Source: Thiothrix unzii
GTDB lineage: Bacteria; Pseudomonadota; Gammaproteobacteria; Thiotrichales; Thiotrichaceae
Direction: 5' to 3'
DNA: 64,000 bases
Assembly: GCF_017901175.1 (NCBI RefSeq)
Contig: NZ_CP072793.1
Location: 1,302,001 to 1,366,000, forward strand
The stretch's first letter is position 1, and every line of letters begins with the position of its first letter. Shown here piece after piece: positions 57,233 to 64,000 of this stretch. The notes beneath the pieces were generated by a model. The model did not search any database, was not told the origin of the DNA, and was given only the letters and a program-made list of their open reading frames with translations. The translations under genes and the position numbers were made by a program.

Positions 57233-58117
57233 ATGGAATACAAGGATTATTACCAAGTTCTGGGTTTGACCAAAGCAGCCACGCAGGATGATATTAAGCG
57301 TGTCTACCGCAAACTGGCGCGTAAATACCACCCCGACATTAGCAAGGAAGCCAATGCCGAGGAGCAGTTTAAGGAAGTTGGCGAAGCCTACGAAGTCCTG
57401 AAAGACCCGGAAAAACGCGCTGCCTATGACCAGTTGGGCGAAGACTTGAAAGCCCAGCGTGATTTTCGTCCGCCGCCGAATGGTGCTGCGGGAACGGGGC
57501 AGTCAGCCGAATTCGATGATTTCCTCGCCAATCTGTTTGGGCAACGTGGGCGTGGTAGTGCAGGGCGAACGCAAGCCATGCAGGGTGAAGACAGTCACTT
57601 CAAGGTGTCGATTGATCTGGAAGAAACTTATCAGGGGGCGACGCGCAGCTTGAATTTGCGTGCTTTTCAACAAGAACGCACCCTCAATGTCAAAATCCCC
57701 AAAGGGGTCAGGCAAGGCCAGCACATTCGTTTGCAAGGGCAGGGCAACCCCGGCATTAACGGTGGTGCGGCGGGCGATTTGTATTTGGAAATTGCTTTCA
57801 ACCCGCATCCGCTATACCGCGTTGAAGAGCTTGATGTTTATCTGGAATTGCCGATTGCCCCGTGGGAAGCTGCGTTGGGCGGTAGCGTTCCAGTGCCTAC
57901 CCCGGATGGCGCAGTGGATATGAAAATTCCCGCAGGTTCTTCGAGTGGACGCAAGTTACGCTTGAAAGGGCGCGGTATTCCGGCACATTCACCCGGCGAT
58001 TTTTACGTCACTTTGAAAGTCGTTATGCCGACCACTTTCAGCGATAAAGCCAAAGCCCTGTACGCTGAATTGGCGTTGGAACAACCTTTTAATCCGCGTG
58101 CCGGGATGGGAGTGTAA
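57233..58117 (+). CDS. cbpA: Curved DNA-binding protein CbpA (DnaJ-class co-chaperone)
   Basis: 294 residues. J-domain at 1-70 with HPD at residues 33-35 ([14 protein letters not shown]), a Gly/Phe-containing linker (about 80-115), and two C-terminal beta domains ([43 protein letters not shown]) without the zinc finger of DnaJ, which places it in the CbpA group. It stimulates DnaK and in E. coli binds DNA in stationary phase. AGGGGGG precedes the ATG. cbpM follows after 3 bp. Confidence 0.94.
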   Translation: MEYKDYYQVLGLTKAATQDDIKRVYRKLARKYHPDISKEANAEEQFKEVGEAYEVLKDPEKRAAYDQLGEDLKAQRDFRPPPNGAAGTGQSAEFDDFLANLFGQRGRGSAGRTQAMQGEDSHFKVSIDLEETYQGATRSLNLRAFQQERTLNVKIPKGVRQGQHIRLQGQGNPGINGGAAGDLYLEIAFNPHPLYRVEELDVYLELPIAPWEAALGGSVPVPTPDGAVDMKIPAGSSSGRKLRLKGRGIPAHSPGDFYVTLKVVMPTTFSDKAKALYAELALEQPFNPRAGMGV

Positions 58118-58120
58118 GTC

Positions 58121-58435
58121 ATGAAAATCATGCAACAAGATGAAACTGTCGTGGGTATTCTGGATGAAGACGTGCGCTTTTCTTTGGAAGAATTGTGCCG
58201 CTCTTGCTTTTTACCCGCCGAACAACTGCTGGAAATGGTCGACGAGGGCATTATTGAACCCATCGACTACCAGCAAACCACCACCAGTTGGCAGTTTGCA
58301 GGCAATAGCGTGGTACGGGTGCGTACCGTGATCCGGCTTCAGCGCGATTTAGGTGTCAATCTGGCAGGCGCGGCTTTGGCGGTGGACTTGCTGGATGAAA
58401 TTAAAGTTTTGCGAAATCATCCGCCCCGTGGCTAG
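58121..58435 (+). CDS. cbpM: Chaperone modulator CbpM
   Basis: 104 residues, MerR-like helix-turn-helix type fold: FSLEELCRSCFLPAEQLLEMVDEGIIEP then [38 protein letters not shown]. CbpM binds the J-domain of CbpA and inhibits its co-chaperone activity in E. coli. It lies 3 bp after cbpA. The last 35 bp overlap tail-to-tail with the convergent P-type ATPase gene. Confidence 0.9.
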   Translation: MKIMQQDETVVGILDEDVRFSLEELCRSCFLPAEQLLEMVDEGIIEPIDYQQTTTSWQFAGNSVVRVRTVIRLQRDLGVNLAGAALAVDLLDEIKVLRNHPPRG

Positions 58436-60911
58436 TCTTGCCACTGACCCAGCGCAAAACTTCCAGACTCACACCAATCCCCAGCACCAAAGCGATGCCC
58501 GCCACCAGTTGGGGAATATCCATGACGCTAAATCCCATAACGTCGCGCAGCACGGGTACGCTAAATACCACAACAAGCAGCAAGATGACCGCCCCAAACA
58601 TCCGCCAAATCCACGGATTACTTGCCGTCAATCCATGCAGCAGCGTCCGCGCCGCATCACGATTGGCAAGGATGAGCAGGCACAAACCCAGCACCAAGCC
58701 CATGAACATGGCTCCGCGTATTTCATCCGCCTGAAAGCTTTGCCCATCCAGCAGCCAATACCCCAACAGCAACACTTCCGCTACCGCAATGCCTTGTAGC
58801 AACGGGTAAAGCAGAGCACTAAACGCAAACGGCGAATCCGTTAGTTTACGCGGCGGGCGCGTCATGATGTCGCTGGCTTCCGGTTCAGCCTCGAACACAA
58901 TCGAACAGGCGGGGTCGATCAGCAATTCCAGCAACACAATATGCACGGGCAGCAACAGCACCGGCCAATGCAACAATGCCGGAATCAGTGCCAACACAAT
59001 AATCGGCATGTGTACCGCGAAGGTGAATGCGGTGGCCTTGGTAATATTGTCGTAAATGCGTCGCCCTTGCCGAATCGCCGCGACAATGCTGGCAAAGCTG
59101 TCATCCAGCAGCACCAGCGCAGCGGCTTCGCGGGCAACATCCGTGCCGCGTTCGCCCATGGCAATGCCAATATTGGCAGCTTTGAGGGCGGGCGCATCGT
59201 TGACCCCATCGCCGGTCATGGCGACCACTTCACCGTTTTGTTGCAGTATCTGCACCAAGCGCAGTTTTTGTTCGGGTTGCAAGCGGGTGAACATATCCAC
59301 TTGCTGCAACTGCTCGTGCAATTCAGCATCGCTGAGTGCCGCCACTTCCGCGCCCGTCATCACTGCTGTGCGGGTGCTCAGGTTGACCTGTTGCGCAATC
59401 GCCCGTGCGGTGGCGGGGTGATCGCCCGTCATCATAATAATGCGCACCCCAGCGGCACGGCATTCGGCAATAGCAGCGGGTACTTCCGGTCGAGGCGGGT
59501 CAACAAACCCTACTAATCCCAGAAACGTAAAGCTGAAATCGTGCTGGCTGGGCGGCAATTCCTTGCTTTGCCATTGACCTTTGGCAACGCCCAATACGCG
59601 CAAGCCACGCTCTGCCATGCTCAGCACTTGCTGGTGGATAATGTCGCGTTCAGCAGCGGGTAAATGGCACAAATCCGCCACCGCTTCGGGCGCACCTTTG
59701 CACGCCAGCAAATGCGTGTTGGGGTCATTGCTGGAAAATACCTGCGTCATTGCCAGGATTTCCGCCGACAAATCGTACTGAAATTCGGGGGCTTGTGAAT
59801 GCCAATGCTCCGTGTCCTTCAACCACTGTTGCGCAAAGGTCTGAATGGCTTTTTCCATTGGGTCGAAAGGGTCGAGCGGCGTGGCTAACAGGGTGAATTC
59901 GGCAAGTTCGTGGAAGGTTTCCGGCAGGGCGTTTGCGCCTTCATTGCGGAAAGTTGCACCCACCGCCACCAGTTCTTCCATTTTCATGCGGTTTTGGGTG
60001 AGCGTGCCGGTTTTGTCCACTGCCAGCACCGTGATTGCGCCCAAGGCTTCGACCGCTGACACGCGCCGCGTCAAGACCTTTTGCTTGGAAATGCGCCATG
60101 CACCCAAGGCCAGAAACACGGTCAGGATGACGGGGATTTCTTCCGGCAAAATCGCCATTGCCAGCGCAATGCCCGACAATAAACTGTCCAGAAACGCTCG
60201 TCCGTCCCACAGCCAACCCAGTAATACTAGCAGTGTGGCGAAGGTCAAACCCACGATGGTTAGGACGATAATCAGTTTGCGCGAGGCTTGTTGCAGACCG
60301 GAGGGGGCTTCCTGCGTCGAGGCCAAGGCTTGCCCGATGCGCCCGACAGCGGTATTCACACCGATGGTGCTGACTTCCGCCAGACCCACGCCTTTGGTGA
60401 CGACGGTACTGGCATACAGAGCGGTCGAAGGTGATTTATTGACCGGCACAGCTTCGCCCGTGAGCAAGGATTCATCCACGCTCAATTGCCCATCCAACAG
60501 CAAGGCATCGGCGGGAATGCGGTCGCCTTCGTGCAATACCAGTACATCGCCGCGTACCACTTCGCGCCCCGGAATGCGTATTTCCTGCCCGTCACGTACC
60601 ACCAAGGCACGCGGCGCGGACAGGTCGCGCAAGGATTCCAGCGCACGTTGCGTTTTGCGTTCTTGCGCCAAAGTAATGCCGATCACGACGAAGACGAAAC
60701 CGAGCAAGAATGAGGCTTCGGCACGATCCCCCAAGGCGAGGTAGATGCCGCCCGCACCCAACAGCATCAGGAACATGGGTTCGGTAAACACGCTCAAGGC
60801 GATGGCAAACAGGGATTTGGGGATACTGCCGGGGAGCATGTTTTCGCCGTCGGCTGCCAAACGGCGGGCGGCTTCGGCTTGGGTAAGACCAGTGTGGGTG
60901 GTTTTCATCAT
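58401..60911 (-). CDS. Cation-transporting P-type ATPase (P2-like)
   Basis: 836 residues. Seen: N-terminal cation-ATPase segment ([17 protein letters not shown]), actuator motif LTGEAVP near residue 152, helix-4 ion site [10 protein letters not shown] near 257, phosphorylation site DKTGT near 297, KGAPEAV nucleotide-binding segment and the hinge [10 protein letters not shown] near 570. About eight to ten transmembrane helices. PEEIP replaces the PEGLP of calcium pumps, so the ion is not certain. Double ATG; its start overlaps the stop of the ABC ATPase gene by 4 bp. Confidence 0.9.
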   Translation of the reverse strand: MMKTTHTGLTQAEAARRLAADGENMLPGSIPKSLFAIALSVFTEPMFLMLLGAGGIYLALGDRAEASFLLGFVFVVIGITLAQERKTQRALESLRDLSAPRALVVRDGQEIRIPGREVVRGDVLVLHEGDRIPADALLLDGQLSVDESLLTGEAVPVNKSPSTALYASTVVTKGVGLAEVSTIGVNTAVGRIGQALASTQEAPSGLQQASRKLIIVLTIVGLTFATLLVLLGWLWDGRAFLDSLLSGIALAMAILPEEIPVILTVFLALGAWRISKQKVLTRRVSAVEALGAITVLAVDKTGTLTQNRMKMEELVAVGATFRNEGANALPETFHELAEFTLLATPLDPFDPMEKAIQTFAQQWLKDTEHWHSQAPEFQYDLSAEILAMTQVFSSNDPNTHLLACKGAPEAVADLCHLPAAERDIIHQQVLSMAERGLRVLGVAKGQWQSKELPPSQHDFSFTFLGLVGFVDPPRPEVPAAIAECRAAGVRIIMMTGDHPATARAIAQQVNLSTRTAVMTGAEVAALSDAELHEQLQQVDMFTRLQPEQKLRLVQILQQNGEVVAMTGDGVNDAPALKAANIGIAMGERGTDVAREAAALVLLDDSFASIVAAIRQGRRIYDNITKATAFTFAVHMPIIVLALIPALLHWPVLLLPVHIVLLELLIDPACSIVFEAEPEASDIMTRPPRKLTDSPFAFSALLYPLLQGIAVAEVLLLGYWLLDGQSFQADEIRGAMFMGLVLGLCLLILANRDAARTLLHGLTASNPWIWRMFGAVILLLVVVFSVPVLRDVMGFSVMDIPQLVAGIALVLGIGVSLEVLRWVSGKTSHGADDFAKL

Positions 60912-61627
60912 GGGGGAGACACTCGGTTGGCTTTATCAGAATCAATGCGCCCGTCCACCAGTTCAATAATGCGGTCGCAACGTTGCGCCAAGCGCGGGTC
61001 GTGGGTGACGATTAAAAAACTGGTGTCGCTGGCTTCATTCACGCGGCGCAGCAAATCAAATACATTGTCGGCAGCTTTGGTATCGAGGTTGCCCGTCGGC
61101 TCGTCCGCCAGCACCAGCGCGGGTTGCATCACTAAAGCGCGGGCAATGGCAACGCGCTGTTGTTGACCACCGGATAAATCATTGCTCATGTGTTTGCCCA
61201 CGTCGGTCAGCCCCACTTGCTCAATCAATTCGGCAGCACGTAAACGCATCGCCTCATCCGGGCGACCCCGTGCCGCCAGCAACGGCAACATCACGTTTTC
61301 CAATGCGGTAAATTCGGGCAACAGATTGTGGAACTGGAACACAAAGCCGATAGCTTTGGCACGTAACAGCGTCAGTTCCCGATCCTGCAATTGCGTCGTC
61401 GGTTGCCCCGTAATCAACAATTCACCCACTGTCGGTTTGTCGAGCAAGCCAATCAGGTTCAGCAAGGTACTTTTGCCCGACCCAGAAGGCCCAATCAGTG
61501 CCACAAATTCGCCGCGTTCAATGGTTAAATCCAGCCCGTGCAGCACTTCAGTTTCCGCAGGCAAACCGATATTGTAGGCTTTGTGGATGCCCTTGAGTTG
61601 CAGCGTAATGGCGTTAAAGTCAGCCAC
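60908..61627 (-). CDS. ABC transporter ATP-binding protein (LolD/MacB type)
   Basis: 239 residues from GTG 61627, which overlaps the permease stop by 8 bp. The frame is open 48 codons further up, but only inside the permease gene. Seen: Walker [10 protein letters not shown] near residue 45, Q-loop region [22 protein letters not shown], signature [12 protein letters not shown] near 148, Walker [13 protein letters not shown] near 168, and the switch histidine in [10 protein letters not shown]. With the FtsX-like permease and adaptor it forms an exporter. It is translationally coupled to the P-type ATPase. Confidence 0.92.
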   Translation of the reverse strand: MADFNAITLQLKGIHKAYNIGLPAETEVLHGLDLTIERGEFVALIGPSGSGKSTLLNLIGLLDKPTVGELLITGQPTTQLQDRELTLLRAKAIGFVFQFHNLLPEFTALENVMLPLLAARGRPDEAMRLRAAELIEQVGLTDVGKHMSNDLSGGQQQRVAIARALVMQPALVLADEPTGNLDTKAADNVFDLLRRVNEASDTSFLIVTHDPRLAQRCDRIIELVDGRIDSDKANRVSPP

Positions 61628-62849
61628 GAATCGCCACCGCTGGGTCAAGCCGCGCCGCTTGCAGGGCAGGGAACAAGGCGGCGAGTATCCCCACCAGTGT
61701 TGCACCCACGGTTGCATACACAAACAGCATCGGGTCAAACGTAATCGGGAAAAGCTGCGTGCCATCCGCATTAATGGCGATATTGCGCCACGCGATTAAA
61801 AACAGCCAACCGACGAACGCACCCAACAGCGAACCGATCAAACCCGTCAACGCGCCTTGCAGCAAAAACAGCCGCAGAATCTGTTGCCGCGATGTACCCG
61901 TCGCCCGCAAGATGCCAATTGCTTTGGATTTTTGCACCACCGACACCACCAAGACGCTGGCAATGCCCAAGGCAGCAGTCAGCCCCACGAAAAAACGGAT
62001 CACGGTGTTGGACATGGATTGTGCTTCCAACGCGCTAAAGAATTGCGCATTTGTGGCAATCCAACTATCCACTTTCAAGCCCGTTTGCGCCTGAATGGTT
62101 TGCGCCACGGTTTCGGCAGTAAATGGCTCGTCCAGATTCACTTCGACGCTGGTGACACCGCCCGCCAAATCGAGTAGGCTTTGCGCGGTGCGTAACGCGA
62201 TATACACCGAGCGCGAATTCATCCCGCTATTGCCGTAATCAAAAATGCCGCGAATGCTCAAGGTTGCCGTGCCGCCGGACGCGGTTTGCAAATTGAGTTT
62301 ATCGCCCGTCCACACGCCTAAATCTTTCGCCAAATCCAAGCCGACCAGCATGTCCGTGCCAGTAATATTGGCTGTGCCTGCGATGATTTTGCTATTGAGG
62401 GCGATGAGTTGCAGGTAGGTTTCTGGTTCGATGCCGGTTAAGCCGACGGCTTTGTTAGCTTCGCCGCGCACGATAAAACCCGCACCCGCTACCACTGGCG
62501 CGGCCACGCTAACCCCATCCATTTTGGCCACTTGCGCGAGGACGGTTTGCCATTGATCGACCGACTGCAAGCGTTGCGCTCGTGGTTGTACTAGCGTGGC
62601 AAGCATCGCCCCATCTCCGGCCTGATGCAGTGGGCGAGATATTTCTTTGGGGGGCAGAATAATGATTTGCGCTTGAAAATCCAACGTGCGTTTGAATAAA
62701 TTGGTTTGCAGCCCGCTGATCAGGGCGGAAATAAACACAATCACTGACACACCGAGTGCGACACCTGCCATGATCAGCAAGGTTTGCATCCGTGCTTGGT
62801 GCATGAAGCGAATCGCTAAAATCCATTCAAAGGGGAAGGCTGAATTCAT
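61620..62849 (-). CDS. ABC transporter permease (FtsX/MacB-like)
   Basis: 409 residues. One N-terminal helix ([20 protein letters not shown], residues about 24-43), a large periplasmic MacB_PCD-type domain (about 45-275) and three C-terminal helices ([59 protein letters not shown]). The ending [11 protein letters not shown] is the usual FtsX-family end. Start overlaps the adaptor gene by 4 bp (ATGA). Exported substrate unknown; similar systems handle lipoproteins, peptides or macrolides. Confidence 0.92.
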   Translation of the reverse strand: MNSAFPFEWILAIRFMHQARMQTLLIMAGVALGVSVIVFISALISGLQTNLFKRTLDFQAQIIILPPKEISRPLHQAGDGAMLATLVQPRAQRLQSVDQWQTVLAQVAKMDGVSVAAPVVAGAGFIVRGEANKAVGLTGIEPETYLQLIALNSKIIAGTANITGTDMLVGLDLAKDLGVWTGDKLNLQTASGGTATLSIRGIFDYGNSGMNSRSVYIALRTAQSLLDLAGGVTSVEVNLDEPFTAETVAQTIQAQTGLKVDSWIATNAQFFSALEAQSMSNTVIRFFVGLTAALGIASVLVVSVVQKSKAIGILRATGTSRQQILRLFLLQGALTGLIGSLLGAFVGWLFLIAWRNIAINADGTQLFPITFDPMLFVYATVGATLVGILAALFPALQAARLDPAVAIRG

Positions 62850-64000
62850 GGCGGCAATGTCACCCGCACGCGCTGGTCGGCTTTGATCAGGGCGAGGTTT
62901 GCCAGAATCACCGCTTCACCGGCGGTCAGACCGCTTAACACCTCCACGTTTTCGTCGCCGCGCAAACCGAGGGTGACGGTTTGTTTCACCGTGCGATCAT
63001 CGCGCACTACCAGCACCCACGGCGCATCGCTGCTGGGTTCGTGTAATGCACCCGTGGGGATTACCAGCGCATCCGGCTTTTTGGCAGTTTCTATATCGAC
63101 CGAAATGGTCATGTCTTGGCGCAAATACGCTGGCGGCTCTTTGACGCGCAATTTCACCTCCACCGCGCCGCGTGTGGCATCCACGCCGGGGTTGATGTAG
63201 GCGACTTCGGCATTAAAACGCTGTTGAGGGAAAGCATCGGCGGAACTCAGCGCGACTTGTCCGACGGCGAGTTTGGCGAGGTTTTTTTCGTCGATTTGCA
63301 CTTCGATTTGGGTTTCGCCTTGCGCTGCCAACACCATGAGGGCTTTGCCAGCGGTGGCAATATCGCCCGGTTCAATGCTGCGGCTGATCAGTGTGCCGTC
63401 GGCAGGGGCGAGGATGGCGGTTTGCGCCAACTTGACCTGTGCGAGTTGCAAAGAGGCGCGGGCTTGGTTCAGGGCGGTGGTGACAAGGAGTGCGTCGCTG
63501 CCTTTGGGTTGGTTGCTCTGCACTTGTAATGTCGCCGCTTCCAGCTTGCTGTTGGCAACATCCAGATTACGTTGGGCGGTGTCCAGTTCGGTTTTGCTAA
63601 TGTATTTTTGGTTGTTGAGCGAACGGATGCGGGTGAGTTGCTGACCGGTTTGTTCGACATCGGCTTGGGCTTGGCGCAGTGCTTCTTGCGCGGTGGGCAA
63701 CCCGACTTCGCGTTGTTGGCGCAGTTTGGCTTCGGCGAGTGCTACAGCGGTGGTGGCTTGGGCGAGGCTGGCACGGTCGGTGCTGTCTGCAAGCTGGATT
63801 AACAAATCGTCGCGTTTGACTTGCTGGCCTTCCTTCACTGGAACTTTGTTAACCCGTCCGGTGATTTCCGCCGCGACGGAGACACGTTGAGGCCAAGTGA
63901 TGCGCCCGCTGGCAACCACGGTTTGGCGTAATTCGCCCTGAACGACGGCGTGGGCTTCAACGGGTGTGCCGAAAAGCAGATTGCGTGCGAAATAGCCGCT
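62846..64000 (-). CDS. HlyD/MacA-type periplasmic adaptor subunit (5' end beyond the right edge)
   Basis: The frame is open to the window end, so the true start and membrane anchor are not seen; about 384 residues are visible. Barrel-sandwich motifs ([27 protein letters not shown] and the mirrored [27 protein letters not shown]) flank a long alpha-hairpin (residues about 70-165 of the visible part, with heptads). A beta-barrel domain and C-terminal part follow ([20 protein letters not shown]). It links the inner-membrane ABC pump to an outer-membrane exit duct. Overlaps the permease by 4 bp. Confidence 0.92.
   Translation of the reverse strand, partial: SGYFARNLLFGTPVEAHAVVQGELRQTVVASGRITWPQRVSVAAEITGRVNKVPVKEGQQVKRDDLLIQLADSTDRASLAQATTAVALAEAKLRQQREVGLPTAQEALRQAQADVEQTGQQLTRIRSLNNQKYISKTELDTAQRNLDVANSKLEAATLQVQSNQPKGSDALLVTTALNQARASLQLAQVKLAQTAILAPADGTLISRSIEPGDIATAGKALMVLAAQGETQIEVQIDEKNLAKLAVGQVALSSADAFPQQRFNAEVAYINPGVDATRGAVEVKLRVKEPPAYLRQDMTISVDIETAKKPDALVIPTGALHEPSSDAPWVLVVRDDRTVKQTVTLGLRGDENVEVLSGLTAGEAVILANLALIKADQRVRVTLPP

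Noticed and set aside
59845-60744. 299-codon plus-strand ORF opposite the P-type ATPase
   Set aside because: Ser/Thr-rich antisense product with no domain; the ATPase motifs are clear on the minus strand.
60908-61771. Longer start for the ABC ATPase
   Set aside because: The extra 48 residues are Cys/Trp/Arg-rich and lie inside the permease gene; the GTG at 61627 gives the normal family N-terminus.

Overview
The window reads as chromosome of a gammaproteobacterium. Housekeeping genes (dnaG, gltBD, leuA, pcnB-folK, carAB-greA, argG, rsmJ, slyX, iscR) are of proteobacterial type, and the methylcitrate cluster is the acnD/prpF version. A DsrC/TusE-like protein, a phosphoketolase and abundant C/G-rich palindromic repeats would fit a sulfur-oxidising member of the Thiotrichales such as Thiothrix. 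That assignment is inference, not proven by the sequence. I saw no rRNA, tRNA, CRISPR array, transposase or prophage genes.

Layout. 1-1193: 5' part of dnaG (minus), divergent from gltB-gltD (1287-7388). 7463-13243: a minus-strand operon for an apparently uncharacterised envelope or fibre system, with three related small secreted subunits, a fourth secreted protein, a two-domain beta-sandwich periplasmic protein and a 938-residue beta-rich, usher-like outer-membrane candidate. It is divergent from a small XRE regulator and a band-7/SPFH-like membrane protein (13425-14591). 14624-16345: leuA preceded by a candidate leader peptide. 16351-19463: family-4 uracil-DNA glycosylase, rimI, pcnB, folK. 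19481-25712: type I restriction-modification operon hsdM-hsdS-hsdR (minus). 25886-34576: propionate (2-methylcitrate) operon, in transcription order gntR-prpB-prpC-acnD-prpF-prpE. 34843-41046: carA-carB-greA-cobC-like-cobS. 41175-48353: pgm, DUF1249 gene, iscR, then a minus-strand run argG-slyX-rsmJ-DUF423-phosphatase, and an ankyrin protein. 48350-58435: tal-xfp-transglutaminase, a patatin/POTRA/barrel protein, a DsrC-like gene with a glycine-zipper-like stress protein, a membrane protein, a host-attachment-type protein and cbpA-cbpM. 58401-64000: an ABC exporter (adaptor, permease, ATPase) translationally coupled to a P-type cation ATPase.

Two families of dispersed palindromic repeats run through the window. 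Family A is C/G-rich (CCCCTCTCCC... type). It fills three gaps of the prp operon region and lies, open-reading, inside the uracil-DNA glycosylase gene. Family B has a CTTCGACTCCGCTCAG core. It sits at the 3' end of hsdS, upstream of hsdM, and in frame inside hsdR. Both families therefore seem able to insert into coding sequence and be translated as linkers.

The most interesting region is 7463-13243. Its gene order resembles a chaperone-usher pilus operon, but the proteins do not look like classical members. The next most interesting are the translated repeat insertions, a 30-bp element shared upstream of tal and of the 55965 stress gene, and a 31-bp perfect inverted repeat between cobS and pgm.
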